Assembly (NCBI GenBank): GCA_023974075.1
Contig: JAMFTG010000494.1
Span: 45,001-109,000 of the forward strand
Source: Chaenocephalus aceratus
Lineage: Eukaryota > Chordata > Actinopteri > Perciformes > Channichthyidae
DNA length: 64,000 nucleotides
Direction: 5' to 3'
The notes under the pieces are model-generated. The model was not told the origin of the DNA. It was given only the letters and a program-made list of their open reading frames with translations, and ran no database searches. The position numbers and the translations under genes were made by a program. Shown here piece after piece: positions 1-12,185 of the stretch; position 1 is the first letter of the stretch, and every line of letters begins with the position of its first letter.

Positions 1-1559
<1,559 letters not shown>

Positions 1560-2320
1560 AACAAACGGTTTAAGAAATATTTGGACAAAAACTACAGATT
1601 TGTTTTTGGAATTTTCTGCCAAATAATCTGAAATAATTACAGACTTTTTAGTCAAATGTTCTGCTAAAAAACACTGAATTTTCTGCCAAACAATCTTAAT
1701 TAATTACTGGATTTTCTGGTGGATTTTCTGCCAAATAATCTGAAATAATTACAGAATATTCAGCCACTTTTTCAGTTTAAAAACATTGCATTTTCTGCCA
1801 AACAATCCTAAATAATGACAGAAATTTCCGGAAGATTATCTGCCAAATAATCTGAAATAATTATTATAAGATTACATAACTTTCTGCCAATTATTCGAAA
1901 TAAATTAGTGAAATTTCTGCCTTATTTTGGCAAAGAAATCTAAAGATATTACACATTTTCTGCCCAAATAATCCAAAATAATTACAGACTTTTTAGTCAA
2001 ATGTTCTGCTAAAAAAGACTGAATTTTCTGCCAAACAATCTTAATTAATGACTGGATTATCCGGTGGATTTTCTGCCAAATAATCTGAAATAATTACTAT
2101 AAGATTACATAACTTTCTGACAATTATTCGAAATAAATTAGTGAAATCTCTTCCTTATTTTGGCAAAGAAATCTCAAGAAATAATCCTAAATAATGACTG
2201 AATAATGACCTCATTTCTTTCTGACATATCTGAAATGATAACTGAAAAAGTACAACATTGTCTGCCAAATAATGACTGAATAATTTCACGATATTTCGCC
2301 AAATATGTCTAAGATAATGT
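1560..2320. repeat. Degenerate AT-rich tandem repeat
   Basis: The motif TTCTGCCAAATAATCTGAAA recurs about 15 times with substitutions and variable spacing (roughly 25-55 bp). A larger block, starting with the phrase around CAGACTTTTTAGTCAAATG, occurs near 1641 and again near 1983, so part of the array was itself duplicated. It looks older and more decayed than the arrays further right. Confidence 0.8.
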
Positions 2321-2845
2321 CTGAATGCTCCTGCTTATCCCAACAACGTCTCGTAACTGAACAGCTGTCACGTTAAGCTTTACGTGTATCCCCCCACACG
2401 TTGGAGGAAGCGTGTGTTGTGGGATTTGACATACTCGCAGATCTCTCTCTGTGGTTCTCTGCTGATATGTAAATCCGACAGAAGATAAGCGTGTTAAATC
2501 TGCTGTTTGCATCTCACTCTGTTGACTGTTTGGAAACGGCACAATGAAAGCTGGGTTCTCACAAATTGACTTTTAAAATACAAACTCATGCATAAACATG
2601 ATCCTGCAGAGCAGCTGCCTGAAGTCTGCAGGACGAACGCTCTGCTCTCAGTCGAGTGTGTCAGGGCGCTGCGCGCTTTGCCTCAACAGTTGTTATTCAA
2701 CAGAAAGACAGGAAGCATCAGTGCAAATACTCCTCTCAATCAAACCTGCCATTAGAGGTTATTCTGGCCTCTTGGGCGCATCGGAACAGATTGATTGAAA
2801 TGCTACGGTGTTCATCTTCATTCATGTCCTCTCTATGCATTCAAA
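2321..2845. other. Non-coding DNA, nothing recognised
   Basis: Low-copy-looking sequence. Short overlapping open frames occur on both strands without codon-like pattern or splice borders. Confidence 0.35.
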
Positions 2846-2905
2846 TTCAAAGGTTTTATTGTCATACGCTACAGTGTAGAAATGGCAATGAAATGATTAT
2901 GAATC
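2846..2905 (-). mobile_element. Retroposon 3' tail fragment
   Basis: Read on the minus strand, this matches the phrase GACAATAAACCCTTTGAATT seen at 14.15 kb: here AAATTCAAAGGTTTTATTGT on the plus strand is its complement. Such terminal phrases are typical of the 3' ends of fish LINE/SINE copies. The 5' part is not recognisable. Confidence 0.45.
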
Positions 2906-3282
2906 GAGCTCCTCCAACCAGGGTTAGGGTTAGTGCACGGGCTGACCTGGGATGAAGCCCAGGGGCCTACGGAGATCGTGAGCCTATCATGAGCCAATAA
3001 AAAAAATATATATATATATATATAATAATATATATTTTTTTATTTCGGGTGTTTTATTTTTATTTTAAATAAACAAAGTCCAGACCAGTAATCCAAACGA
3101 AAATATCTCCCCTCCATACTTTTTTTTCTCAAAAATGATGACTCCATAACACTCAATGGGCACCACTCAACAGCCAATCAGAATGAGAATAGGTTTCACA
3201 TGTGACTTATTCAAATTGCGAGTGATTGAGTGACAGATGAAGGTTGCTTAGGAGACAAAGTTTGAGAGTGGCGCTCGGAAAA

Positions 3283-3381
3283 GGAAACCTAACACTGATG
3301 TCAATTGAGCATGACATTCTTCGTGAGATGGATTTTAAGAACATCATAAAGGCTTTTTTGGACGCACTGCTAAAGAGTTAA
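3283..3381 (+). pseudogene. hAT transposase C-terminal remnant
   Basis: A short plus-strand frame ending in a stop at 3379-3381 reads NLTLMSIEHDILREMDF followed by KNIIKAF. This resembles the C-terminal dimerisation segment of hAT transposases of the TTF/ZMYM-like type, where a small hydrophobic block plus 'SIEHD.LRE.DF..II..F' precedes the stop. No upstream catalytic region is visible, so it is a fragment. The 2906-3282 and 3382-3540 flanks contain a short (TA)n tract near 3007 and nothing else I recognise. Confidence 0.5.
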
Positions 3382-3540
3382 GGCAATGCTGCACTCTTCA
3401 TTGCTTCCCAGCAGCCTGCAGGTTTCCATGTGCATCGCTTTACAAACTGGGTTTGTGTTAATCCACCGGAGATAATGATCATTCTCATCCACTGATACCT
3501 GGCATGGAGGCCATATGTTGCTGTTCATGGTGTTCAATTA

Positions 3541-4000
<460 letters not shown>

Positions 4001-4032
4001 GTGTGTGTGTGTGCGTGTGCGTGTGCGTGTGC

Positions 4033-4064
<32 letters not shown>
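4001..4064. repeat. (GT)n microsatellite with GC interruptions
   Basis: GT run with repeated GTGC interruptions in its left half, at the right edge of the preceding element. Confidence 0.95.
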
Positions 4065-4067
<3 letters not shown>

Positions 4068-4155
4068 CCTACAACACCTATCAGCCCCAGGGCCTGATGG
4101 CAGGTTAAGGCGGGCTTGCCTCCAACGATGCAAAAAAGCTCATCCTCCCCAAACC

Positions 4156-4218
4156 CATCCAGTCTCATGTTGGAGCCATCCAGTCTCATGTTGGAGCCAT
4201 CCAGTCTCATGTTGGAGC
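4156..4218. repeat. 21-bp tandem repeat, three copies
   Basis: Three perfect copies of a 21-bp unit containing CCAGTCTCATGTTGGAGC. The small size and identity of copies suggest a recent local duplication. The 4219-4609 stretch holds a short CA-rich tract near 4395 and nothing else recognised. Confidence 0.95.
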
Positions 4219-4621
4219 CTGTCCACAGTCCAACACGTAAAGCAGCAATGATTGGTTTCCTCTTAAAGAATTCGAGGAACCTGGTGCCTCTCCGGATGCT
4301 GAGAGAGCATGAGACGAGACGTTAGGCTGCAACTGTAATACTTACTCAGTCACGCTTTAAATAACGCGTGACTCAAAATGCACACAGGTGCTGAACACAC
4401 ATCACACACACACCTACACACACTCCTGCTGATACACACCTGCACATGGAGACACACTCAGACTCTGCCTCCTCCTCTTCATCACCCCCTCCTGAGGCTG
4501 CGTTATAATTAGCCGTGGCCCCGCGGGACCCCTGCGAGCAGAGATGACCCATCATGGACGCTCCGGAATTAATGATCCACACGCCCTGTCACGCACGTTG
4601 TGCAATCTTTAGAGATGGCAA

Positions 4622-4976
4622 ACGTACACACATCCTTTACTCCAGTAGAAGTACACACATCCTTTACTCCAGTAGAAGTACACACATCCTTTACTCCAGT
4701 AGAAGTACACACATCCTTTACTCCAGTAGAAGTACACACATCCTTTACTCCAGTAGAAGTACACACATCCTTTACTCCAGTAGAAGTACACACATCCTTT
4801 ACTCCAGTAGAAGTACACACATCCTTTACTCCAGTAGAAGTACACACATCCTTTACTCAAGTAGAAGTACACACATCCTTTACTCCAGTAGAAGTACACA
4901 CATCCTTTACTCAAGTAGAAGTACACACATCCTTTACTCCAGTAGAAGTACACACATCCTTTCCTCAAGTAGAAGT
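4622..4976. repeat. 27-bp minisatellite, about 13 copies
   Basis: Unit contains CACACATCCTTTACTCCAGT plus AGAAGTA; the last few units alternate CC with CA ('ACTCAAG'). It corresponds to one single copy in the partner element near 11530-11560, so it is an expansion of a sub-terminal segment of the MITE. The period is a multiple of three, which explains open frames on several strands. Confidence 0.97.
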
Positions 4977-5337
4977 ACAGATACTCGTGTTTAAAAAAGT
5001 AGAAGTACTGACTAAACTTCTTTACTCAAGTCAAAGTAAAGAGGCTTTGAAGTGTCCTTCAGTAAAAAGTACCCATCACTAGCAGCTGCTTTAAAGAGTA
5101 CCTGACCTCCCTTTATATTAAAAGAACAATAAAGTCATTGTTAGCTAATGAATGTTTCCATGGTGACCAACGGCAACGTGAAAACGTTTCCATTGGTCCC
5201 TCTTCTTTAGAGAAGACCAGGAAGTGATGGATACACGGATCGTGTTCCAACCAATAGGCACGCAGTGACTCTAAAGAATAATGATCACGCACCAACACAC
5301 ATTCAGACTAAAGGAACCAGCTGTTTGGGAAATGAGA

Positions 5338-6862
5338 GAAGTAGAAAGTACAGGTATTTGAGTTCAACATGTGAGAAGTAGAAAGTACAGGTATTTGTGT
5401 TCAACATGTAAGAAGTAGAAAGTACAGGTATTTGAGTTCAACATGTAAGAAGTAGAAAGTACAGGTATTTGAGTTCAACATGTAAGAAGTAGAAAGTACA
5501 GGTATTTGTGTTCAACATGTAAGAAGTAGAAAGTACAGGTATTTGAGTTCAACATGTAAGAAGTAGAAAGTACAGGTATTTGTGTTCAACATGTGAGAAG
5601 TAGAAAGTACAGGTATTTGAGTTCAACATGTAAGAAGTAGAAAGTACAGGTATTTGGGTTCAACATGTGAGAAGTAGAAAGTACAGGTATTAGTGTTCAA
5701 CATGTAAGAAGTAGAAAGTACAGGTATTTGGGTTCAACATGTGAGAAGTAGAAAGTACAGGTATTAGTGTTCAACATGTAAGAAGTAGAAAGTACAGGTA
5801 TTTGAGTTCAACATGTAAGAAGTAGAAAGTACAGGTATTTGGGTTCAACATGTAAGAAGTAGAAAGTACAGGTATTTGTGTTCAACATGTGAGAAGTAGA
5901 AAGTACAGGTATTTGTGTTCAACATGTAAGAAGTAGAAAGTACAGGTATTTGAGTTCAACATGTGAGAAGTAGAAAGTACAGGTATTTGTGTTCAACATG
6001 TAAGAAGTAGAAAGTACAGGTATTTGGGTTCAACATGTAAGAAGTAGAAAGTACAGGTATTTGAGTTCAACATGTGAGAAGTAGAAAGTACAGGTATTTG
6101 GGTTCAACATGTGAGAAGTAGAAAGTACAGGTATTTGGGTTCAACATGTGAGAAGTAGAAAGTACAGGTATTTGTGTTCAACATGTAAGAAGTAGAAAGT
6201 ACAGGTATTTGGGTTCAACATGTAAGAAGTAGAAAGTACAGGTATTTGAGTTCAACATGTAAGAAGTAGAAAGTACAGGTATTTGTGTTCAACATGTGAG
6301 AAGTAGAAAGTACAGGTATTTGTGTTCAACATGTGAGAAGTAGAAAGTACAGGTATTTGTGTTCAACATGTGAGAAGTAGAAAGTACAGGTATTTGAGTT
6401 CAACATGTAAGAAGTAGAAAGTACAGGTATTTGAGTTCAACATGTGAGAAGTAGAAAGTACAGTTATTTGAGTTCAACATGTGAGAAGTAGAAAGTACAG
6501 GTATTTGAGTTCAACATGAGAGAAGTAGAAAGTACAGGTATTTGTGTTCAACATGTAAGAAGTAGAAAGTACAGGTATTTGAGTTCAACATGTGAGAAGT
6601 AGAAAGTACAGTTATTTGAGTTCAACATGTGAGAAGTAGAAAGTACAGGTATTTGAGTTCAACATGAGAGAAGTAGAAAGTACAGGTATTTGAGTTCAAC
6701 ATGAGAGAAGTAGAAGTACAGGTATTTGAGTTCAACATGAGAGAAGTAGAAAGTACAGGTATTTGTGTTCAACATGTAAGAAGTAGAAAGTACAGGTATT
6801 TGGGTTCAACATGTAAGAAGTAGAAAGTACAGGTATTTGAGTTCAACATGTAAGAAGTTAAA
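5338..6862. repeat. 37-bp minisatellite, about 41 copies
   Basis: Unit GTAGAAAGTACAGGTATTTG followed by a G/T/A variant position, then TTCAACATGTAAGAA. Variants (GTAAG/GTGAG, TTGAG/TTGTG/TTGGG) are mixed along the array. The partner element at 10790 carries about seven copies of the complementary unit at the same place, so the array is an expansion of the element's other sub-terminal region. Confidence 0.97.
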
Positions 6863-6983
6863 GTAAAAAGTCGTCAGGAAAATAAGTATGGAGTAAAGTA
6901 CTGATACCAGAAAAATGTACTTAAGTACAGTAACAACGTATTTGAACTCCACTACTTCCACTGGGGTGGTTATCAGGTGATGA

Positions 6984-7098
6984 GGAATAGTAACAGACAT
7001 GGAACACAGGGATTTGATCCTTTGCAGACCATTTACATGCACTAAAACCTATATAAATACATGAAAGGGAAACCCCTAAAATGCATTATATGGCTTCA
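6984..7098 (-). mobile_element. TTAA-ended element terminal fragment
   Basis: Plus-strand text reads TTTGCAGACCATTTACATGC ... GAAAGGGAAACCCCTAAAAT and stops at TTAA (7099-7102). The complement of the first phrase, GCATGTAAATGGTCTGCAAA, occurs at 57.41 kb just inside the left end of the large TTAA element there, so this is a detached left end of the same or a related family. The 7103-7469 interval shows nothing else. Confidence 0.6.
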
Positions 7099-7469
7099 TT
7101 AACACGTTCAGGTATTTTCACAGATGGATGAATATGAAGAGATCACACGTCACGTTCACCTCGCCCTGCGACACTAAGCCGACCCCCCGAAGTCTCTGAT
7201 TAAGATAACCTTCCTCATAACATAACAAGGACACGCGCTTCATTTCTTTTCCACATCATTGCTGTTATTGATTCAGACTGAAGGAGTCGAGCCCAGCTCC
7301 CTCAGAGATGCTGCTGCTGATAAAAAGTGAAGGTAATTTCCTCTGAGGTCAAACTCTTCATCACACAGGGAAACGTGGAGTCAACAGCCGAAGAAGGACG
7401 AAGAGGAGCGCCAGAGGAAGAACAGGGAAACAGATTCTGACTCGGGAGAAGCCTTTAGGCAAAGGTGGG

Positions 7470-8044
7470 GAAAGTAGCAGGGGAGGACTCTTTAAAGTAG
7501 AGACACTACATACTGATATACACCTGAACATCAGCAGGAGAGGACTCTTTAAAGTAGAGACACTACAAACTGATATACACCTGCACATCAGCAGGAGAGG
7601 ACTCTTTAAAGTAGAGACACTACATACTGATATACACCTGAACATCAGCAGGAGAGGACTCTTTAAAGTAGAGACACTACATACTGATATACACCTGAAC
7701 ATCAGCAGGAGAGGACTCTTTAAAGTAGAGACAATACATACTGATATACACCTGCACATCAGCAGGTGAGGACTCTTTAAAGTAGAGACACTACATACTG
7801 ATATACACCTGAACATCAGCAGGAGAGGACTCTTTAAAGTAGAGACACGACATACTGATATACACCTGAACATCAGCAGGAGAGGACTCTTTAAAGTAGA
7901 GACACTACATACTGATATACATCTGAACATCAGCAGGAGAGGACTCTTTAAAGTCGAGACACTACATACTGATATACACCTGAACATCAGCAGGAGAGGA
8001 CTCTTTAAAGTAGAGACACTACATACTGATATACACCTGAACAT
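7470..8044. repeat. 57-bp minisatellite, array 1 (about 10 copies)
   Basis: Unit contains GTAGAGACACTACATACTGA, then TATACACCTGAACATCAGCA, then GGAGAGGACTCTTTAAA. Minor variants include 'CTGCACATC' and 'CAGGTGAGG'. The 19-codon period gives an uninterrupted minus-strand frame (a repeated MFRCISVCSVSTLKSPLLL reading), but each copy is a pure translation of the repeat and no splice or codon signal supports a protein. The right edge breaks off inside a unit at 8044. Confidence 0.96.
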
Positions 8045-8668
8045 GTAACGGGCTGCTTTAGATGAATACATGCAGCGTGTGTAGGTTTGTGTTTGACAGT
8101 GATGATATTTACACATTTTAAAACAAAACATGTTATTGTACAGGAAACTTCCCCTCCCTCCTCAGGCTCCTCCATGGCTCAATATGACTCCCAGAGGAGC
8201 AGGAGGAGGATGTGGATGTGTGTTTTACTGCTCTGGGATTTGATGCAGACAGAAACACTTGAGTGGTTTTTGCTGCAGGCCTTCAGCGGTGCAGGGAACG
8301 AGAGCAGGGCGGCTGAACTGTATCTGGGCCTACAGGTGTTTCTGCTGACAGCCGATGAATGCTCTCTCTGTCATGCATTCAGAGCGAGGCGGCAGCCGCC
8401 AAGGAAACATGCTGCGGACAGATAAGTGATGAGTAACACCTAAACAGATGCAACAAAGAAATGCTGCTGTGACAATGGATGGCTCGGCACGCAGGGTTTA
8501 AGCCGCTGAATATACTCAATCTATCTCGAGCCTTTTCTTCTAAAAAGTCAATAGAGGATAAATATGCTGTGCTGGAGAAGAGGAAATGTTAGCAGGGAAA
8601 CAATCGAGGACGAATTGGAACAAAAAGATTATGTAAAACAGAAAGATACTGTCAGGATTCTCATGTTA
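8045..8668. other. Non-coding DNA, nothing firm
   Basis: Contains a polypyrimidine-AG at about 8150-8165 and an open frame of modest length, but no matching donor or recognisable protein segment. Confidence 0.3.
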
Positions 8669-9849
8669 TGTCACGGTTGTAGTTTTGTATGCCTGGTTCT
8701 GGGTATTTTTCTCCTTGTGTATTGTCTGGTCCTTCTTCCTGTGTTTTCCCCTGTCGTTAGTTTCCCTGGTGTGTCTAGTTGTCTGATTGTGTTCACCTGT
8801 TGCCCTCGTGTTTCTCCTCCCGTCGTTAGTTTCCCTGGTGTGTCTAGTTGTCTGATTGTGTTCACCTGTTGCCCTCGTGTTTCTCCTCCCGTCGTTAGTT
8901 TCCCTGGTGTGTCTAGTTGTCTGATTGTGTTCACCTGTTGCCCTCGTGTTTCTCCTCCCGTCGTTAGTTTCCCTGGTGTGTCTAGTTGTCTGATTGTGTT
9001 CACCTGTTGCCCTCGTGTTTCTCCTCCCGTCGTTAGTTTCCCTGGTGTGTCTAGTTGTCTGATTGTGTTCACCTGTTGCCCTCGTGTTTCTCCTCCCGTC
9101 GTTAGTTTCCCTGGTGTGTCTAGTTGTCTGATTGTGTTCACCTGTTGCCCTCGTGTTTCTCCTCCCGTCGTTAGTTTCCCTGGTGTGTCTAGTTCTCTGA
9201 TTGTGTTCACCTGTTGCCCTCGTGTTTCTCCTCCCGTCGTTAGTTTCCCTGGTGTGTCTAGTTGTCTGATTGTGTTCACCTGTTGCCCTCGTGTTTCTCC
9301 TCCCGTCGTTAGTTTCCCTGGTGTGTCTAGTTGTCTGATTGTGTTCACCTGTTGCCCTCGTGTTTCTCCTCCCGTCGTTAGTTTCCCTGGTGTGTCTAGT
9401 TGTCTGATTGTGTTCACCTGTTGCCCTCGTGTTTCTCCTCCCGTCGTTAGTTTCCCTGGTGTGTCTAGTTGTCTGATTGTGTTCACCTGTTGCCCTCGTG
9501 TTTCTCCTCCCATCGTTAGTTTCCCTGGTGTGTCTAGTTGTCTGATTGTGTTCACCTGTTGCCCTCGTGTTTCTCCTCCCGTCGTTAGTTTCCCTGGTGT
9601 GTCTAGTTGTCTGATTGTGTTCACATGTTGCCCTCGTGTTTCTCCTCCCCTGCCCGGCTGTTTCTCGTCTCGTGATTACCCCTCCCTGTATTTAGTCTGG
9701 TCTCGTCGTGTGTTCAGTGTTGGTTCGTCTTTTGTTTGTGAATGAGGTCACCGGTGAGAGTTCTGTTTTGTTATTTTTATTTTATCCTTGAAATAAAGGC
9801 TTTTTTCAGCGTTATCTGCATTTGGGTCCTGCTGGCTTCACTCACCGTA
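8669..9849 (+). mobile_element. TGTCACGG...CCGTAACA element with 69-bp expansion
   Basis: Starts TGTCACGGTTGTAG and ends CACTCACCGTAACA. Near its 3' end it has AATAAAGGC and 'ATTTGGGTCCTGCTGGCTTC'. An inverted relative lies at 23752-24132, with ACGGTG...GCAGGACCCAAATGCAG on the opposite end. TGT...ACA termini plus an AATAAA just before the end are compatible with an LTR-like or non-autonomous retroelement, but no TSD is convincing, so class is left open. The body is dominated by the 69-bp array. Confidence 0.6.
8753..9650. repeat. 69-bp minisatellite, 13 copies
   Basis: Unit contains GTTAGTTTCCCTGGTGTGTC, TAGTTGTCTGATTGTGTTCA and CCTGTTGCCCTCGTGTTTCT. Copies are nearly identical; single changes include TTCTCTG (near 9195) and CCCATCG (near 9510). 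The related element at 23.9 kb has only one copy of the complementary phrase (GGGAAACTAACGACAGGGAA), showing an internal segment was amplified here. The 23-codon period leaves both strands open; no evidence for a protein. Confidence 0.97.
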
Positions 9850-10304
9850 ACACAAACTTTTATAATCTTTATTTTAGGCATGTTTGTGAAGACGTCTGCT
9901 TTCAGCCGTGCAGGAGAAACATGTTATTGTTACCAAATAACAATAATCCTTCAAAGCAGAATCGTCATATTTCCTGCATAAAAATTCAAATCCAGAAGCA
10001 CCCGAACATTCTGTGTAAAGTTAACTGTGTGGGCCTGATCAGACTTGGTTTTAAATCCATACATCTTGATATATATATACACTAAACCGAATGATGTAGT
10101 AGAAAGTTTAAAATGGGGGCTAGGCTGCGCATGTTTCGTGAAGTTGGTGAAGATGTTTCCTCATCTTCATGTGTTTTGGCACATTTGTGTTTTTATATTC
10201 ACATGGTTTCTGAATCGGCAGAGTGTCTCTCATAATGGATTTGTTTTGGGCTGTGGTAGTGAGGCACCTATCGGCCGCCGTAGAAGAAGACAGAAAGCTT
10301 GACA
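9850..10304. other. Non-coding DNA, nothing recognised
   Basis: No element termini or exon-like segments seen. A short TA run lies near 10070. Confidence 0.35.
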
Positions 10305-10312
10305 CTTTAGAG

Positions 10313-10652
10313 CAGGGGTGTCAAACTCAAGGCCCGGGGGCCAAATCCAGCCCGCGACCTAATTTTTTGTGGCCCGCAAGAGCTTGCAAAGAATATAATA
10401 TACAATACAATTGGTGTAATTGTTGAATATTTACTTTCAATTATTTGCCCTAGACTTCTGCTTTCAGACGTAGTTATTTAGGAAGATATTTCCAGAACTG
10501 ATAATAATCCAATGCAGGGACCGCAATGTAATATAATACATTATTTAATATATATTATATATTTACGTATATTTATATACATTACAAGTGGCCCTTTGAG
10601 CTCAACCATGATGCTGATGTGGCCCGGGATGAAATTGAGTTTGACACCCCTG
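10313..10652. mobile_element. hAT MITE with CAGGGGTGTCAAACTCAA ends
   Basis: Terminal inverted repeats CAGGGGTGTCAAACTCAA and TTGAGTTTGACACCCCTG flank 340 bp that includes GGCCCG motifs near both ends. The 8-bp target site duplication is CTTTAGAG (10305-10312) and CTTTAGAA (10653-10660), seven of eight matching, as expected of a hAT element of some age. No coding capacity. A relative with a perfect TSD lies at 50484-50895. Confidence 0.9.
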
Positions 10653-10789
10653 CTTTAGAAGATGCAACCCACGTCCGTCTCATTAAAAAAATAGTTTCAA
10701 CATTAGAATTCAAATGTCTAATGAATAAACAGAACCAAACACAACCCTTAAACCAGCTCCACAGACGACTGGCGTCCCTTATTCATTAC

Positions 10790-11575
10790 CAGAGGTGGGA
10801 GGTAGTGGAGTACAAATACTTCGTTACTGTGCTTAAGTACGTTTTTACTGGTATCAGTACTCCACTACTTATTTTTCTGGCGACTTTTTACTTTGACTTC
10901 TTACATTTTGAACACAAATACCTGTACTTTCTACTTCTTACATGTTGAACTCAAATACCTGTACTTTCTACTTCTTACATGTTGAACCCAAATACCTGTA
11001 CTTTCTACTTCTTACATGTTGAACCCAAATACCTGTACTTTCTACTTCTCACATGTTGAACACAAATACCTGTACTTTCTACTTCTCACATGTTGAACTC
11101 AAATACCTGTACTTTCTACTTCTCACATGTTGAACACAAATACCTGTACTTTCTACTTCTCTCATTTCCCAAACAGCTGGTTCCTTTAGTCTGAATGTGT
11201 GTTGGTGCGTGATCATTATTCTTTAGAGTCACTGCGTGCCTATTGGTTGGAACACGATCCGTGTATCCATCACTTCCTGGTCTTCTCTAAAGAAGAGGGA
11301 CCAATGGAAACGTTGTCATGTTGCCGTTGGTCACCATGGAAACATTCATTAGCTAACAATGACATTATTGTTCTATTAATATAAAGGGAGGTCAGGTACT
11401 CTTTAAAGCAGCTGCTAGCTATGGGTACTTTTTACTGAAGGACACTTCAAAGCCTCTTTACTTTGACTTGAGTAAAGAAATTTAGTCAGTACTTCTACTT
11501 TCACCAGAGTATTTTGAAACACGAGTATCTGTACTTCTACTTGAGTAAAGGATGTGTGTACTTTTGCCACCTCCG
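10790..11575 (+). mobile_element. Tol2-like hAT MITE, compact copy
   Basis: Starts CAGAGGTGGGAGGTAGTGGA and ends CTTTTGCCACCTCCG. Flanked by TTCATTAC (10782-10789) and TTCATTTC (11576-11583), an 8-bp TSD with one mismatch. Inside are about seven copies of the 37-bp unit (10905-11165), a shared core, and a single copy of the segment that forms the 27-bp array in the inverted partner at 4610-6963. It is therefore the less expanded reference for that partner. Confidence 0.9.
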
Positions 11576-11583
11576 TTCATTTC

Positions 11584-12154
11584 ATCCGTCCAAACAGAAT
11601 TATCTCAAAACCAATTGAGTCCTCTTTTTGTGTTGCCTGTCAATAAACACAAATCCCTTCAGAGTAATTCATATTCTTCTTCTCCCGTCCGTGCATCACA
11701 CCTGGCGTACTCTGAGTATGCTTCGTTGGCAGTCTGAACTCCTCCATCCTGCAGGAACGCGTGCAGCACTTATTGTTGTTTTGTCGTGCTGATGTCTCCG
11801 TCCTGAATCTGTCAGAGCAGATGAGACGTGGAGCTGCACCGGAGCCTTTAGCTCAGCCGTTACTCACCACCCCCCCGCTGTCATCCGACATGTTGTCTTC
11901 AGACGGAGACGCTGAGCCCCACCGTCCTGTCTGTGCGCATCAAAATCAAACGCACCTCTGTGTAAATACAGTTGTGTTGTTGCATGCAGCAGTAAGTCAG
12001 AAGAGATACTGCTCTTTAAGCTCCTCTTCCTCTGCGCTCTGTTCCCTGACAGCCATCTTATCATATCAGCATGTTCTATTTACATGTATAAAGACTGTTT
12101 GCACTACTTTGTATTTTTATTTTATTATATAGGATTGTTGGAGGAGCTCAGGTT
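11584..12154. other. Non-coding DNA, nothing recognised
   Basis: GC-mixed sequence with overlapping short open frames on both strands; none carries splice borders or recognisable motifs. Confidence 0.35.
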
Positions 12155-12185
12155 CATATGACAATAAAACCTTTTCATTTGGATA
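12155..12185 (+). mobile_element. Retroposon 3' tail fragment, left of array 2
   Basis: The phrase ATGACAATAAAACCTTTTCA resembles the tail at 14140-14165 (ATGACAATAAACCCTTTGAA). The 57-bp array 2 sits between these two similar tails. Confidence 0.45.

Larger units (their letters stand above)
4610..6963 (-). mobile_element. Tol2-like hAT MITE, expanded copy
   Basis: This is the inverted relative of the 786-bp element at 10790-11575. Order on the plus strand: degenerate end TAGAGATGGCAAACGTACAC (compare the complement of the other copy's end, GGAGGTGGCAAAAGTACAC); the 27-bp array; a shared core at 4980-5330 (identical blocks such as GAAGTGATGGATACACGGAT); the 37-bp array; then the other end with TACTTAAGTACAGTAACAAC. 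The termini and AAGTAC/TACTTAAG motifs are typical of Tol2-type hAT elements. The right border is degenerate and no 8-bp TSD could be confirmed. It is three times longer than its partner only because of the two arrays. Confidence 0.75.

Noticed and set aside
2919..2935. Telomere-like GGGTTAGGGTTAG
   Set aside because: Only two units; similar phrases are normal in the GT-associated dispersed repeat and do not indicate an interstitial telomere.
4610..6963. CRISPR-like look of regularly spaced repeats
   Set aside because: Units are contiguous with no unique spacers, and this is a vertebrate genome.
8564..9745. 393-codon plus-strand frame resembling a repetitive membrane protein
   Set aside because: Thirteen copies of a 69-bp transposon segment; the hydrophobic look comes from the base composition of the unit.
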